Source of the DNA: Bacillus sp. N1-1 | Lineage (GTDB): Bacteria > Bacillota > Bacilli > Bacillales > Guptibacillaceae | Direction of reading: 5' to 3' | DNA: 64,000 bases | NCBI RefSeq assembly: GCF_009818105.1 | Contig: NZ_CP046564.1 | Location: 2,170,001 to 2,234,000, forward strand | Shown: piece after piece, positions 45,589 through 55,180 of the stretch | How the letters are laid out: every line of letters begins with the position of its first letter | Numbering within the stretch: the stretch's first letter is position 1 | Notes under the pieces: generated by a model | Told to the model about the DNA's origin: nothing | The model's input: only the letters and a program-made list of their open reading frames with translations | The model's database searches: none | Program-made: the position numbers and the translations under genes

Positions 45589-46254
45589 ATGGAGAAACAA
45601 GTCCTCGTTATCTTCCCGCACCCGGATGATGAAGCTTTCGGAACTGCAGGGTTGATCACGAAATTTGTCAATCAAGGCGTGCCTGTCACTTATGCATGTG
45701 CAACGCTAGGAGAAATGGGACGCAATATGGGTAACCCATTTTTTGCGACAAGAGAAACCCTTCCAGAAGTGCGTAAGAAAGAATTGCAAGATGCATGCAA
45801 TGCAATGGGCGTAAAAGATCTTCGCATGCTCGGTTTTAGAGATAAGACACTTGAGTTTGAAGATCCTGAACTGCTCGTATCAACAATTGGAAAGCTTGTT
45901 GATGAATTAAATCCATCATTAATTATTACTTTTTATCCGAAATTTGGTATCCACCCCGATCATGATGCCTGCTCTGCAGCTGTCGTAGAAACGTTAAAAC
46001 GGATTCCGAAAGAAAATCGTCCAACGGTTTATGCATTGCCAATTACTCCGGATCGTGAAGCAGTACTTGGTAAGCCAGATAAAGTATTTGATGTAACGGA
46101 TGTGTTAGAAACGAAGATTAAAACGATTGAAGCACATCGTTCTCAAACGGAAGCAATGGTTGCAAGACTTGAAGATGGTTCAATGGATCCTAACTCCGAA
46201 ATGATGTCGTTCATTAAGCAAGAATCCTTCTGGATCTACCCATTTGATGAATAA
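45589..46254 (+). CDS. bshB2: Bacillithiol biosynthesis deacetylase BshB2
   Basis: Zinc-dependent LmbE-type deacetylase that removes acetate from GlcNAc-malate on the way to bacillithiol. It is 221 aa. The zinc/catalytic motif HPDDE is at 11-15, with the third metal histidine in GIHPDHDAC. ATG 45589 is 8 nt after AAGGAGG (45574-45580); ATG 45583 is too close. bshA and bshC are not in the window, as is normal for this paralogue. Confidence 0.9.
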   Translation: MEKQVLVIFPHPDDEAFGTAGLITKFVNQGVPVTYACATLGEMGRNMGNPFFATRETLPEVRKKELQDACNAMGVKDLRMLGFRDKTLEFEDPELLVSTIGKLVDELNPSLIITFYPKFGIHPDHDACSAAVVETLKRIPKENRPTVYALPITPDREAVLGKPDKVFDVTDVLETKIKTIEAHRSQTEAMVARLEDGSMDPNSEMMSFIKQESFWIYPFDE

Positions 46255-46336
46255 GATCTGAAGCGTTCATATCTATTCCGAACAGAACGTGATATAATTT
46301 GCACTATAATATGATAGATGGAGGAATACGACCTAA

Positions 46337-47956
<1,620 letters not shown>

Positions 47957-47962
47957 TAAGTT

Positions 47963-47996
47963 AAAAGCGGGTTCCCTAAATGGGACCCGCTTTTAT
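47963..47996. terminator. Terminator shared by ykpA and the MATE gene
   Basis: AAAAGCGGGTTCCC/TGGGACCCGCTTTT hairpin followed by ATT; it also falls at the 3' end of the opposing gene. Confidence 0.82.
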
Positions 47997-49348
47997 TCGT
48001 ATATCGTTCGTTTTGATTTTTGAACATGACGCAAACGAAGAAATAAGGTAATGGCCGCAACAAAAAGTCCGGCGCTAAGGCCGACCCAGTACCCATATGG
48101 ACCAAACGCAGAGTATTTCGCTAGTAAGTATCCTGAAGGAAGACCAATCACCCAATAAGAAATTAAGCTCATAACGAGTGTCACATTCACATCCTTATAT
48201 CCTCGGAGTGCTCCCTGAATTGGAGCAGCAACAGCATCTGAAAGCTGGAAAAAGATCGCGTAGATTAAGAATACTTTAATCAAATCGAATACGTTCTGAT
48301 TACTCGTATACCAGCTTGCTACAGCATCATTGAAGAGATATAAACAAAGAGCTGAAAACAGAGCCATACCAACCGCAAAAGCGATGCCCATGTAACTGTA
48401 GTGCTTCGCGTCTTGTAATCTTCTTGCGCCAACTTCAAATCCGATGGCGATCGTTAAAGCCATAGAAATACTAAGTGGAATCATATATAGAAGAGAAGCG
48501 AAGTTTATGGCTGCCTGATGAGCAGCGATCGTTTCGGTTGAATACATACTCATTAATAGCGTAACGGCTGCGAAAATACTAACTTCAAAAAAGATGGAAA
48601 AACCAATGGGTACACCAATTTTTAACTGTTCTTTCCAAGTGGAAAATGAGATTGGATAAAAACGTTTGAAGATGTCGTATACTCTAAAAGGTCTTACTTT
48701 TATCACGACGAGTAATGCGATTAAAAGAATAAACCAGTAAGTAATCGCTGATGCATATCCGGCACCAACACCACCTAATTTAGGGAATCCCCATTTTCCA
48801 AAGATGAGAACGTAGTTGAAAAATACATTGATTGGAAGCGATGTAAGTGTAACGAGCATCGTGGTTCTTGTCTCTCCAAGTGCGTCAAAGAAACTTCTTA
48901 GTACGGAGTAAATAAACAGTGGGATAATCCCAAATGAAAGTCCGATTAAATACTCTTTTGCAATTTGAGCTACGTTGTCTTGAAGATCCATTGTATTTAA
49001 AATAGGATCCAAAATGAAACTCCCAACTACTAAAATACTAATCGATAAAGCAATGGAAAGATAAATGCCCTGCAGGACTGAAAAGGAAACGCGTTCTTCC
49101 TGTTTGGCCCCAATATAGTGTGATACGATTGGAGTTATGGCAAGTAAAATGCCGCTTAAGCCTGTGAAGACAGGTACCCAAAGGCTTGAGCCAATCGCAA
49201 CCCCGGCAAGATCATTTGCTCCAGCTCTCCCGCTCATGATCGTGTCTACAAAATTCATTGAATAAAGACCAACTTGCGTAATTAAAATCGGGTACAAAAT
49301 CACAAATAATAGTTTGATTTTTTCCTTGAGTGAATGAGTTGGATACAT
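47993..49348 (-). CDS. MATE-family multidrug efflux transporter
   Basis: A 451-aa protein with 12 membrane helices and the NorM-type MATE pattern: FVDTIMSGRAGANDLAGVAIGSSLW in the first bundle and the related segment of the second after residue 230. It uses a sodium or proton gradient to expel cationic compounds in known members. Its size and location near yojF/bshB2/yojNO match B. subtilis YojI. The minus-strand ATG is preceded by AAGGATG. Substrates are not predictable. Confidence 0.87.
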   Translation of the reverse strand: MYPTHSLKEKIKLLFVILYPILITQVGLYSMNFVDTIMSGRAGANDLAGVAIGSSLWVPVFTGLSGILLAITPIVSHYIGAKQEERVSFSVLQGIYLSIALSISILVVGSFILDPILNTMDLQDNVAQIAKEYLIGLSFGIIPLFIYSVLRSFFDALGETRTTMLVTLTSLPINVFFNYVLIFGKWGFPKLGGVGAGYASAITYWFILLIALLVVIKVRPFRVYDIFKRFYPISFSTWKEQLKIGVPIGFSIFFEVSIFAAVTLLMSMYSTETIAAHQAAINFASLLYMIPLSISMALTIAIGFEVGARRLQDAKHYSYMGIAFAVGMALFSALCLYLFNDAVASWYTSNQNVFDLIKVFLIYAIFFQLSDAVAAPIQGALRGYKDVNVTLVMSLISYWVIGLPSGYLLAKYSAFGPYGYWVGLSAGLFVAAITLFLRLRHVQKSKRTIYE

Positions 49349-49475
49349 GGTGCAACATCCTTGCTATGTAGAATACTGAACACGGAAATTATAGCACATT
49401 CTGCATCAACAATTAGAAAGTTATGCTACACTTAATATGTGAAATGGTGAACATATAAAAATGAGGTGTTAAAAC

Positions 49476-49886
49476 GTGAAAAATCGAGAAGGCGTGGATA
49501 CAAATATCATTCTATTTGATGGGGTTTGTAATTTATGCAATGGATTAGTAAAGTTTATGTTTAAATACGATAAGAAAGCCGTTTTCTCTTTTGCATCTCT
49601 TCAATCAGAAACGGCAGAGATTCTTCTTAAGAAAGCTGGTCTTACAGAAGTCCCAGATAGTGTGATTGTGATAAAAGAAGGGAAGGCGCTCGTTAAATCC
49701 GAAGCGGCACTTTCGATCATTAAACAACTTGGTGGATTGTTTAAGCTTTTGCTAGTATTTCGCTTATTCCCACGTTCAATTAGAGATCGGATCTATGACG
49801 AAGTAGCTAAACGTCGTTATAAATGGTTCGGAAAAAAAGAAAGCTGTATGATCCCAACAAAGGAACAAAGAAAGCGATTTTTGTGA
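49476..49886 (+). CDS. DCC family thiol-disulfide oxidoreductase-like protein
   Basis: 136 aa. The DCC family motif is FDGVCNLCNG near residue 14, giving the CxxC pair of a thioredoxin-like fold; FASLQSETA and ESCMIPT are further family segments. Bacillus YuxK is a relative. GTG 49476 is 7 nt after GAGGTG. The biochemical role of this family is not established. Confidence 0.8.
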   Translation: MKNREGVDTNIILFDGVCNLCNGLVKFMFKYDKKAVFSFASLQSETAEILLKKAGLTEVPDSVIVIKEGKALVKSEAALSIIKQLGGLFKLLLVFRLFPRSIRDRIYDEVAKRRYKWFGKKESCMIPTKEQRKRFL

Positions 49887-50100
49887 AGATGAAAATTCTG
49901 ATGGTACTGGAAATAAAGATTGAGAGGATTCCCGTTAAAAATGTTGAAAAATAGGTTTCACATAATAAAACAACCTTTATTTTAATGATTTTGATTAAAA
50001 TACGAACGATTACGTAATTTTATTAAATAATATTCATATTTTAGTTGAAGATAGATTATGGGTTTGTTATGGTAGGTAAGTACTAACTAAATCAATTTTC

Positions 50101-50170
50101 ACTCGTATATTCTCAGAAATATGGTCTGAGCGTTTCTACCCGGTTCCCGTTAAAGTACTGGACTACGAGT
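50101..50170 (+). ncRNA. Purine riboswitch, guanine class
   Basis: P1 is ACTCGTA (50101-50107) with TACGAGT (50164-50170). P2 is CTCAG/CTGAG with loop AAATATGGT, P3 is CCGG/CTGG, and the joining strand is GTTTCTACC, all as in the purine aptamer. The specificity base before the 3' P1 strand is C (GGAC|TACGAG), which reads guanine/hypoxanthine rather than adenine. An intrinsic terminator at 50252-50295 completes the switch, so guanine would turn the next gene off. Confidence 0.9.
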
Positions 50171-50251
50171 TGAAGTATGCTGATAACTGTCTTTAACTTT
50201 ATGAATAAGAATTAGATGACAGCTATTTTTTGTATACTTGAACTTTCGTAG

Positions 50252-50295
50252 GTCTGGAGGGTAGAACATTTTCTACATAATCCAGACTTTTTTTA
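50252..50295 (+). terminator. Expression-platform terminator of the purine riboswitch
   Basis: GTCTGGA/TCCAGAC outer stem with GTAGAA/TTCTAC inner stem, then seven T residues. Confidence 0.85.
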
Positions 50296-50416
50296 TTTTC
50301 ATGAATACGAGAATGATCATCTAGAAGGGAGCAGCAAAAGAAAAGGTTAGTCAGTCACGATTAACGTGTTTATTTAAAAGAAGTATCCGAACTTACATAC
50401 TAGGGAGAGAGCAACC

Positions 50417-51298
50417 ATGAGGAAACCATTGATTAAAAAATACGTAGCCACAACTATGATAACTTTACTTTTGCTAAGTGTTTTGTCAGCATGCAACACT
50501 GAATCAAAATCTTCTGCAGAGCAAGAAGCAACGGAGCGGCCCATTCTTGTTCAGGGGCCAATGCCAATTGAAGCAGAAGAATTTGCACAAAAACTAGAGA
50601 ATGTAACGGAAGAAACTTCAGGTTCGTTTGTTTTTTATAAAGGAACGGTAGATAATTATCCAGTTATCGTTGCAAAAACGGGCAAAGGCATGGAAAATAC
50701 GGCAGCCGCTACTGCCGTAGCAATCGAGAAATACAATCCACTTGCGATTATCAACCAGGGTACTTCGGGTGGCCATGACCCTGAATTAGAAGTATTTGAT
50801 ATTGTTTTAGGCGAAAGAACGACGAATATCGGATCTTTAAAAACGGTTAACTTGAATGAGGATGAAGGTATAAAGCCAACGGAATGGAAGCCAATGGATT
50901 TAATGGCGTCTGAAGGTAGCGCAGGGGAGGATCCTGATGCAGAAAACATTCGGTACTTTGAAGGAGATCAAGACCTACTTGCTGCAGCAAATGCTGTGAA
51001 GGATGACTATCAAAAAGGAAAAGTTGTGGAAGGAACGATTGGTTCTGCCGACGTGTGGAATAATGAAATTGATCGTATTAAGTGGTTTCATGAGAAGTAT
51101 GGTACTTCCGTTGAAGAAATGGAAGGCGCTGCAGGAGCACAAATCGCTCAAGCCTACGACGTACCTTTCCTTGGGATTCGTATTCTTTCAAATAATAAAG
51201 TAAACGGAGGAGAATACAACCCAAATACTGCTGAAGCTAATCAGGAGTATGTTTACAAAGTTGTCCAACAGTATATAAAGAATCAAGAAAATAACTAA
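50417..51298 (+). CDS. Lipoprotein of the nucleoside phosphorylase / MTA-SAH nucleosidase family
   Basis: 293 aa. The signal peptide (about 1-25) ends in the lipobox LSAC with C26, so it is anchored outside the cell membrane. The mature part has the PNP/UDP fold: VIVAKTGKGMENTAAATAVA and AIINQGTSGGHDPEL. VEEMEGAAGAQIAQ carries the family's purine/ribose-binding MEG segment, followed by FLGIRILSN. Cytosolic relatives cleave or phosphorolyse purine nucleosides. A guanine riboswitch controls it, so extracellular purine salvage is the likely purpose. An insertion (about 150-185) is not typical of MtnN. The exact reaction is unknown. Confidence 0.82.
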   Translation: MRKPLIKKYVATTMITLLLLSVLSACNTESKSSAEQEATERPILVQGPMPIEAEEFAQKLENVTEETSGSFVFYKGTVDNYPVIVAKTGKGMENTAAATAVAIEKYNPLAIINQGTSGGHDPELEVFDIVLGERTTNIGSLKTVNLNEDEGIKPTEWKPMDLMASEGSAGEDPDAENIRYFEGDQDLLAAANAVKDDYQKGKVVEGTIGSADVWNNEIDRIKWFHEKYGTSVEEMEGAAGAQIAQAYDVPFLGIRILSNNKVNGGEYNPNTAEANQEYVYKVVQQYIKNQENN

Positions 51299-51320
51299 AA
51301 TCCCGCCGGGTTTAAACAAG

Positions 51321-51378
51321 AAACAGCTTAAGTAATAAGTGCATTGTAAGACGCACTTTTCTTAAGCTGTTTTTTTAT
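51321..51378 (+). terminator. Terminator of the nucleosidase lipoprotein gene
   Basis: AAACAGCTTAAG and CTTAAGCTGTTT stem with an inner loop, then a long T-run. Confidence 0.8.
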
Positions 51379-51424
51379 TTTCTTATCTATCTAACTTTCC
51401 TGCTTGCGACAGTATGCTAGTTTT

Positions 51425-51457
51425 TTGTGCTTTTCATTTTACACTTTGTATAGTGTA
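51425..51457 (+). promoter_or_regulatory. Promoter and palindromic operator of the pyrimidine-degradation genes
   Basis: TTGTGC (51425-51430), 18 nt, TATAGT (51449-51454). The -10 lies within a perfect inverted repeat TACACT-TTGTAT-AGTGTA (51440-51457). It is a candidate binding site for the regulator of this locus; which protein binds is not known. Confidence 0.5.
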
Positions 51458-51530
51458 TCAAAGAAATGAATCTTCTACACTTTTATTAGAAAGAAAATTC
51501 AGTTAATTACTCGAATGGGAGGGTATACAT

Positions 51531-52421
51531 ATGTCAGATTCAGTGAAAATTGGGTTGATTCAGGCCAAAAATGATGTCGATGGTAACGAACCGGTTGAGC
51601 TGCATAAGCAAAAAGCGATTGAAAAACATATTCAGCTTGTAAGAGAAGCAAGTGAAAAGGGAGCTCAAATTGTCTGTTTACAAGAGATTTTCTATGGACC
51701 GTATTTTTGTGCAGAGCAGAATACGAAGTGGTACGACGCTGCAGAAGAAATTCCTGAGGGACCGACGACGGTAAGGTTTCAAGCACTTGCTCGTGAACTT
51801 GGAATCGTGATCGTATTACCTATTTATGAACGTGAAGGTATATCAACCTATTACAACACAGCTGCTGTCCTTGATGCGGATGGTTCATATCTTGGAAAAT
51901 ACCGAAAACAACATATTCCGCACGTAGCGGTTGGGGACAACGGACACGGCTTCTGGGAAAAGTATTATTTTAAGCCAGGAAACCTTGGATATCCTGTGTT
52001 TGATACGACTTTCGGAAAAATTGGCGTATACATTTGTTATGATCGTCACTTTCCTGAAGGAGCGCGCTTACTTGGGTTAAACGGAGCAGAGATTGTTTTT
52101 AACCCTTCCGCTACAGTAGCTGGACTTTCTAAATATTTATGGAAGCTTGAGCAGCCAGCTCATGCTGTTGCGAACGGCTACTATTTAGGAGCAATTAATC
52201 GCGTCGGGACTGAAGCTCCATGGAATATGGGGGAATTTTATGGCCAGTCATATTTGGTAGACCCACGTGGCAACTTTGTTGCGATGGGCTCGCGTGATGA
52301 AGATGAAGTTATTATCGGTGAAGTGAATAAAAAGATGATTCGTGAAGTTCGAGATACATGGCAATTCTATCGTGATCGTCGTCCAGAAACTTACGGAGAA
52401 ATGACGTCGTTATTGCCTTAG
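51531..52421 (+). CDS. Beta-ureidopropionase (N-carbamoyl-beta-alanine amidohydrolase), nitrilase family
   Basis: Third step of reductive pyrimidine breakdown: N-carbamoyl-beta-alanine to beta-alanine, CO2 and ammonia. The 296-aa nitrilase-fold protein has the Glu-Lys-Cys triad E52 (CLQEIFYG), K126 (YRKQHIPH) and C169 (YICYDRHFPE). Specificity is inferred from the neighbouring dihydropyrimidine dehydrogenase and dihydropyrimidinase genes. ATG 51531 follows GGGAGGG. It is the first gene of the locus; a hairpin between it and preT may lower downstream transcription. Confidence 0.87.
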   Translation: MSDSVKIGLIQAKNDVDGNEPVELHKQKAIEKHIQLVREASEKGAQIVCLQEIFYGPYFCAEQNTKWYDAAEEIPEGPTTVRFQALARELGIVIVLPIYEREGISTYYNTAAVLDADGSYLGKYRKQHIPHVAVGDNGHGFWEKYYFKPGNLGYPVFDTTFGKIGVYICYDRHFPEGARLLGLNGAEIVFNPSATVAGLSKYLWKLEQPAHAVANGYYLGAINRVGTEAPWNMGEFYGQSYLVDPRGNFVAMGSRDEDEVIIGEVNKKMIREVRDTWQFYRDRRPETYGEMTSLLP

Positions 52422-52423
52422 CG

Positions 52424-52453
52424 AGCAGGTGTGGCTTGGCCACCTGCTTTTTC
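52424..52453 (+). terminator. Hairpin with T-run between the ureidopropionase gene and preT
   Basis: GCAGGTG/CACCTGC with GGC/GCC inner pairs, then TTTTT. A second stem AGCTCTT/AAGAGCT follows at 52460-52477. It could be a partial terminator within the locus or an RNA-processing element. Confidence 0.65.
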
Positions 52454-52502
52454 ATTTAAAGCTCTTGCAGAAGAGCTCATTTAATTATAGGGGGGGACCC
52501 AT

Positions 52503-53864
52503 ATGAGTACTAGCGAACCAATGATTCAAAGGGAGCTTCAGAAACGATTTACCGAGGTCACACCACCGCTCACGAACCAGGAAGCGTTTCAAGAATCGCA
52601 AAGGTGTCTGTATTGTTACGATGCTCCGTGCATCCAGGCGTGTCCAACTGGCATTGATATTCCTACCTTTATTAAGAAAATAGCGTCAGATAATATGAAA
52701 GGTTCCGCTAAAACAATTATGACAGCCAATCCAGTAGGAGCAAGCTGTGCGAGAGTTTGTCCAACTGAAGAACTATGTGAAGGTGCTTGCGTACTTAACC
52801 ATTCGACTAAACCGATTTTAATCGGAAACCTTCAAAGATATGCCACTGATTGGGCAATAAAAAATGATCAGGTACTATTTAAAGAAGGTCAACCGAACGG
52901 TAAGAGAGTCGCCATTGTAGGTGGAGGTCCAGCGGGATTATCTGCTGCTCGCGAGCTTGCTCTGCTTGGGTATAGTGTGACGGTTTATGAAGCTGAAAAG
53001 CAAGCTGGGGGTCTCGATACGTATGGTATCGTCTCATTTCGCTTACCAAAGGCAATATCTTTATGGGAAGTTGAGCAAATCGAAAACCTAGGCGTTACGA
53101 TTAAAACGGGTGTGAAGATTGGCAAAGATATCCCCTTTAATGAGCTTCTCTCAACGAATGATCGCGTGATTTTAGCAATTGGAATGGCAAACGTCCCTGA
53201 TCTTCAAATTCCAGGAGAAAATGCGGAGGGCGTTTATGATGCGATTGAACTCGTTAAGATGACGAAAGACGCACCATTCCCAACTCACTTAAAAGATAAG
53301 AAAGTTGTTGTTATTGGCGCGGGCAATACTGCAATCGATGGTGCTACTTGCTCCGTTCGACTTGGTGCAGAAAATGTGAAAATTCTTTATCGTCGATCCG
53401 AACAAGAAATGACCGCCTATGATTTTGAATACGAGTTCGCCAAACAAGATGGCGTTGAGTTTCGCTGGTTAACACAGCCGGTCGAAATCCTCACAAATGA
53501 ATCAGGAGAAGTAAAAGGAATGAAATGCGTTAAAATGAAGCTTTCAGAAGCGGCTGAAGATGGGAGAAGGAGAACAGAACCTATCCCGAACTCTGAATTT
53601 TTAATTGAATGCGATGCGATCGTAAAGGCAATTGGTCAAAAGCGCCATCTTTCTTTTATTGAAGATCTTGGTCTTGCGCATAACGACGGTGTTATTTTAA
53701 TTAACCCAGATACGATGGAAACATCCAATCCAAAAATCTATGCTTGTGGCGATGTGATCTTTGGAAAAGGTCAGGGGGAAGCCATGGTTGTTTCCGCAGC
53801 ACAACAGGGGAAAACGGCTGCTTATCATATGCATGAAAGCTTAAAAGAAACGTACTCAGCGTAA
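52503..53864 (+). CDS. preT: Dihydropyrimidine dehydrogenase, NAD-binding subunit
   Basis: Feeds electrons from NAD(P)H to PreA for reduction of uracil and thymine. It is 453 aa with a GltD-like fold. N-terminal 4Fe-4S cysteines C35, C38, C43 and C47 are in CLYCYDAPCIQACPTG, with a second set in CARVCPTEELCEGAC. The FAD loop is IVGGGPAGLSAA, the NAD loop is VIGAGNTAIDGAT, and ACGDVIFGKGQGEA is near the end. ATG 52503 follows an unusual run of seven Gs (52491-52497). preA follows 20 nt later. Confidence 0.9.
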   Translation: MSTSEPMIQRELQKRFTEVTPPLTNQEAFQESQRCLYCYDAPCIQACPTGIDIPTFIKKIASDNMKGSAKTIMTANPVGASCARVCPTEELCEGACVLNHSTKPILIGNLQRYATDWAIKNDQVLFKEGQPNGKRVAIVGGGPAGLSAARELALLGYSVTVYEAEKQAGGLDTYGIVSFRLPKAISLWEVEQIENLGVTIKTGVKIGKDIPFNELLSTNDRVILAIGMANVPDLQIPGENAEGVYDAIELVKMTKDAPFPTHLKDKKVVVIGAGNTAIDGATCSVRLGAENVKILYRRSEQEMTAYDFEYEFAKQDGVEFRWLTQPVEILTNESGEVKGMKCVKMKLSEAAEDGRRRTEPIPNSEFLIECDAIVKAIGQKRHLSFIEDLGLAHNDGVILINPDTMETSNPKIYACGDVIFGKGQGEAMVVSAAQQGKTAAYHMHESLKETYSA

Positions 53865-53884
53865 CTGGAGAAAGGGGAATATCG

Positions 53885-55165
53885 ATGGCAGATCTTAGAA
53901 CGAATCTTGCGGGGATTACTTCACCGAACCCATTTTGGCTCGCATCTGCACCACCTACTAACTCAGGATATCAAGTGCAGCGTGCGTTTGAAGCAGGATG
54001 GGGAGGGGCTGTTTGGAAAACGCTAGGGGATCCGATTTTAAATGTTTCTTCAAGATATGCAGCCGTTCACTTTAATGGGCAACGAGTAGCAGGGTTTAAT
54101 AATATTGAGCTCATCACGGATCGACCGCTGGAAGTGAATTTGAAGGAAATCTATGAAACGAAGAAAAAATTCCCGAATCACGCCGTAGTTGCTTCGTTGA
54201 TGGTTGAGCCCAATCAAGAAGCATGGCATGAAATCGTTAAAAAGACAGAGGCTGCAGGTGTAGATGGTCTAGAACTTAACTTTGGTTGTCCTCATGGAAT
54301 GGCTGAACGAGGAATGGGGTCAGCGTCTGGGCAAGTGCCTGAACTTGTAGAAAAACAAACCTATTGGGCAAAAGAAGCGGCTGAAACACCAGTTATTGTT
54401 AAGTTAACACCTAATATTACGGATATTACCGCTACTGCTGAGGCTGCAGTTAGTGGTGGAGCCGATGCGGTGAGCATGATTAATACGATTAATAGTCTTG
54501 CAGGAGTAGATATTGATACGTGGCTACCCATTCCGCATGTTGGAGGAAAAGGAGCCCATGGTGGCTATTGTGGACCTGCCGTGAAGCCTATCGCATTAAA
54601 CATGGTTAGTGAATGTGCAAGAAACAGTCGTATTAATGTTCCGATTTCTGGTATGGGTGGCGTATCTAATTGGCAGAATGCGATTGAATTTATGTTAATG
54701 GGTGCAAGCAATGTACAAATATGCACAGCAGCGATGCACCACGGTTTCCGCATCGTTGAAGATCTTATCGACGGTTTGTCTACTTACCTTGATGAAAGAG
54801 GCATTCTTTCAGTTCAAGACATTATTGGAAAATCTGTTCCTACCTTTTCAGACTGGGGGAACCTCGACCTCAATTACAAAGTTGTCGCGCGGATTAATAA
54901 TGACGTTTGCATCAATTGTAACAAATGCCACATTGCCTGCGAGGACACTTCTCATCAATGTATTGACATGTTAAATGATCCAAATGGACATGCCATTCTT
55001 CAAGTAAGAGAAGAGGATTGTGTTGGGTGTAACTTATGTTCAATAGTATGTCCTGTTGATGGAGCGATTGATATGGTAGAGCTCAAAAGTGATCTACCAC
55101 AGATGACGTGGAATGAACGTCAATCTCTTATCGGTTCGCTTAAAGACCGGAAAGTAACCAAATAA
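53885..55165 (+). CDS. preA: Dihydropyrimidine dehydrogenase, catalytic subunit
   Basis: Reduces uracil/thymine to the dihydro form; fused to a PreT-like part in mammalian DPD. It is 426 aa. An FMN-binding TIM barrel begins NLAGITSPNPFWLASAPPT; the active-site cysteine is in LNFGCPHGMAERGMG. Two C-terminal 4Fe-4S motifs follow, CINCNKCHIAC and CVGCNLCSIVC. ATG 53885 follows AAAGGGG. It sits between preT and hydA, all in one direction with short gaps. Confidence 0.93.
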   Translation: MADLRTNLAGITSPNPFWLASAPPTNSGYQVQRAFEAGWGGAVWKTLGDPILNVSSRYAAVHFNGQRVAGFNNIELITDRPLEVNLKEIYETKKKFPNHAVVASLMVEPNQEAWHEIVKKTEAAGVDGLELNFGCPHGMAERGMGSASGQVPELVEKQTYWAKEAAETPVIVKLTPNITDITATAEAAVSGGADAVSMINTINSLAGVDIDTWLPIPHVGGKGAHGGYCGPAVKPIALNMVSECARNSRINVPISGMGGVSNWQNAIEFMLMGASNVQICTAAMHHGFRIVEDLIDGLSTYLDERGILSVQDIIGKSVPTFSDWGNLDLNYKVVARINNDVCINCNKCHIACEDTSHQCIDMLNDPNGHAILQVREEDCVGCNLCSIVCPVDGAIDMVELKSDLPQMTWNERQSLIGSLKDRKVTK

Positions 55166-55180
55166 GTAGGAGGACTTTAA

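Noticed and set aside
49970..50020. Possible PurR box (ATACGAACGAT) upstream of the purine riboswitch
   Set aside because: Only the CGAAC core fits, with at least two mismatches and no second box; too weak to list.
50656..50949. 97-codon minus-strand open frame inside the nucleosidase lipoprotein gene
   Set aside because: Shadow frame; the plus-strand protein has a clear lipobox and fold.
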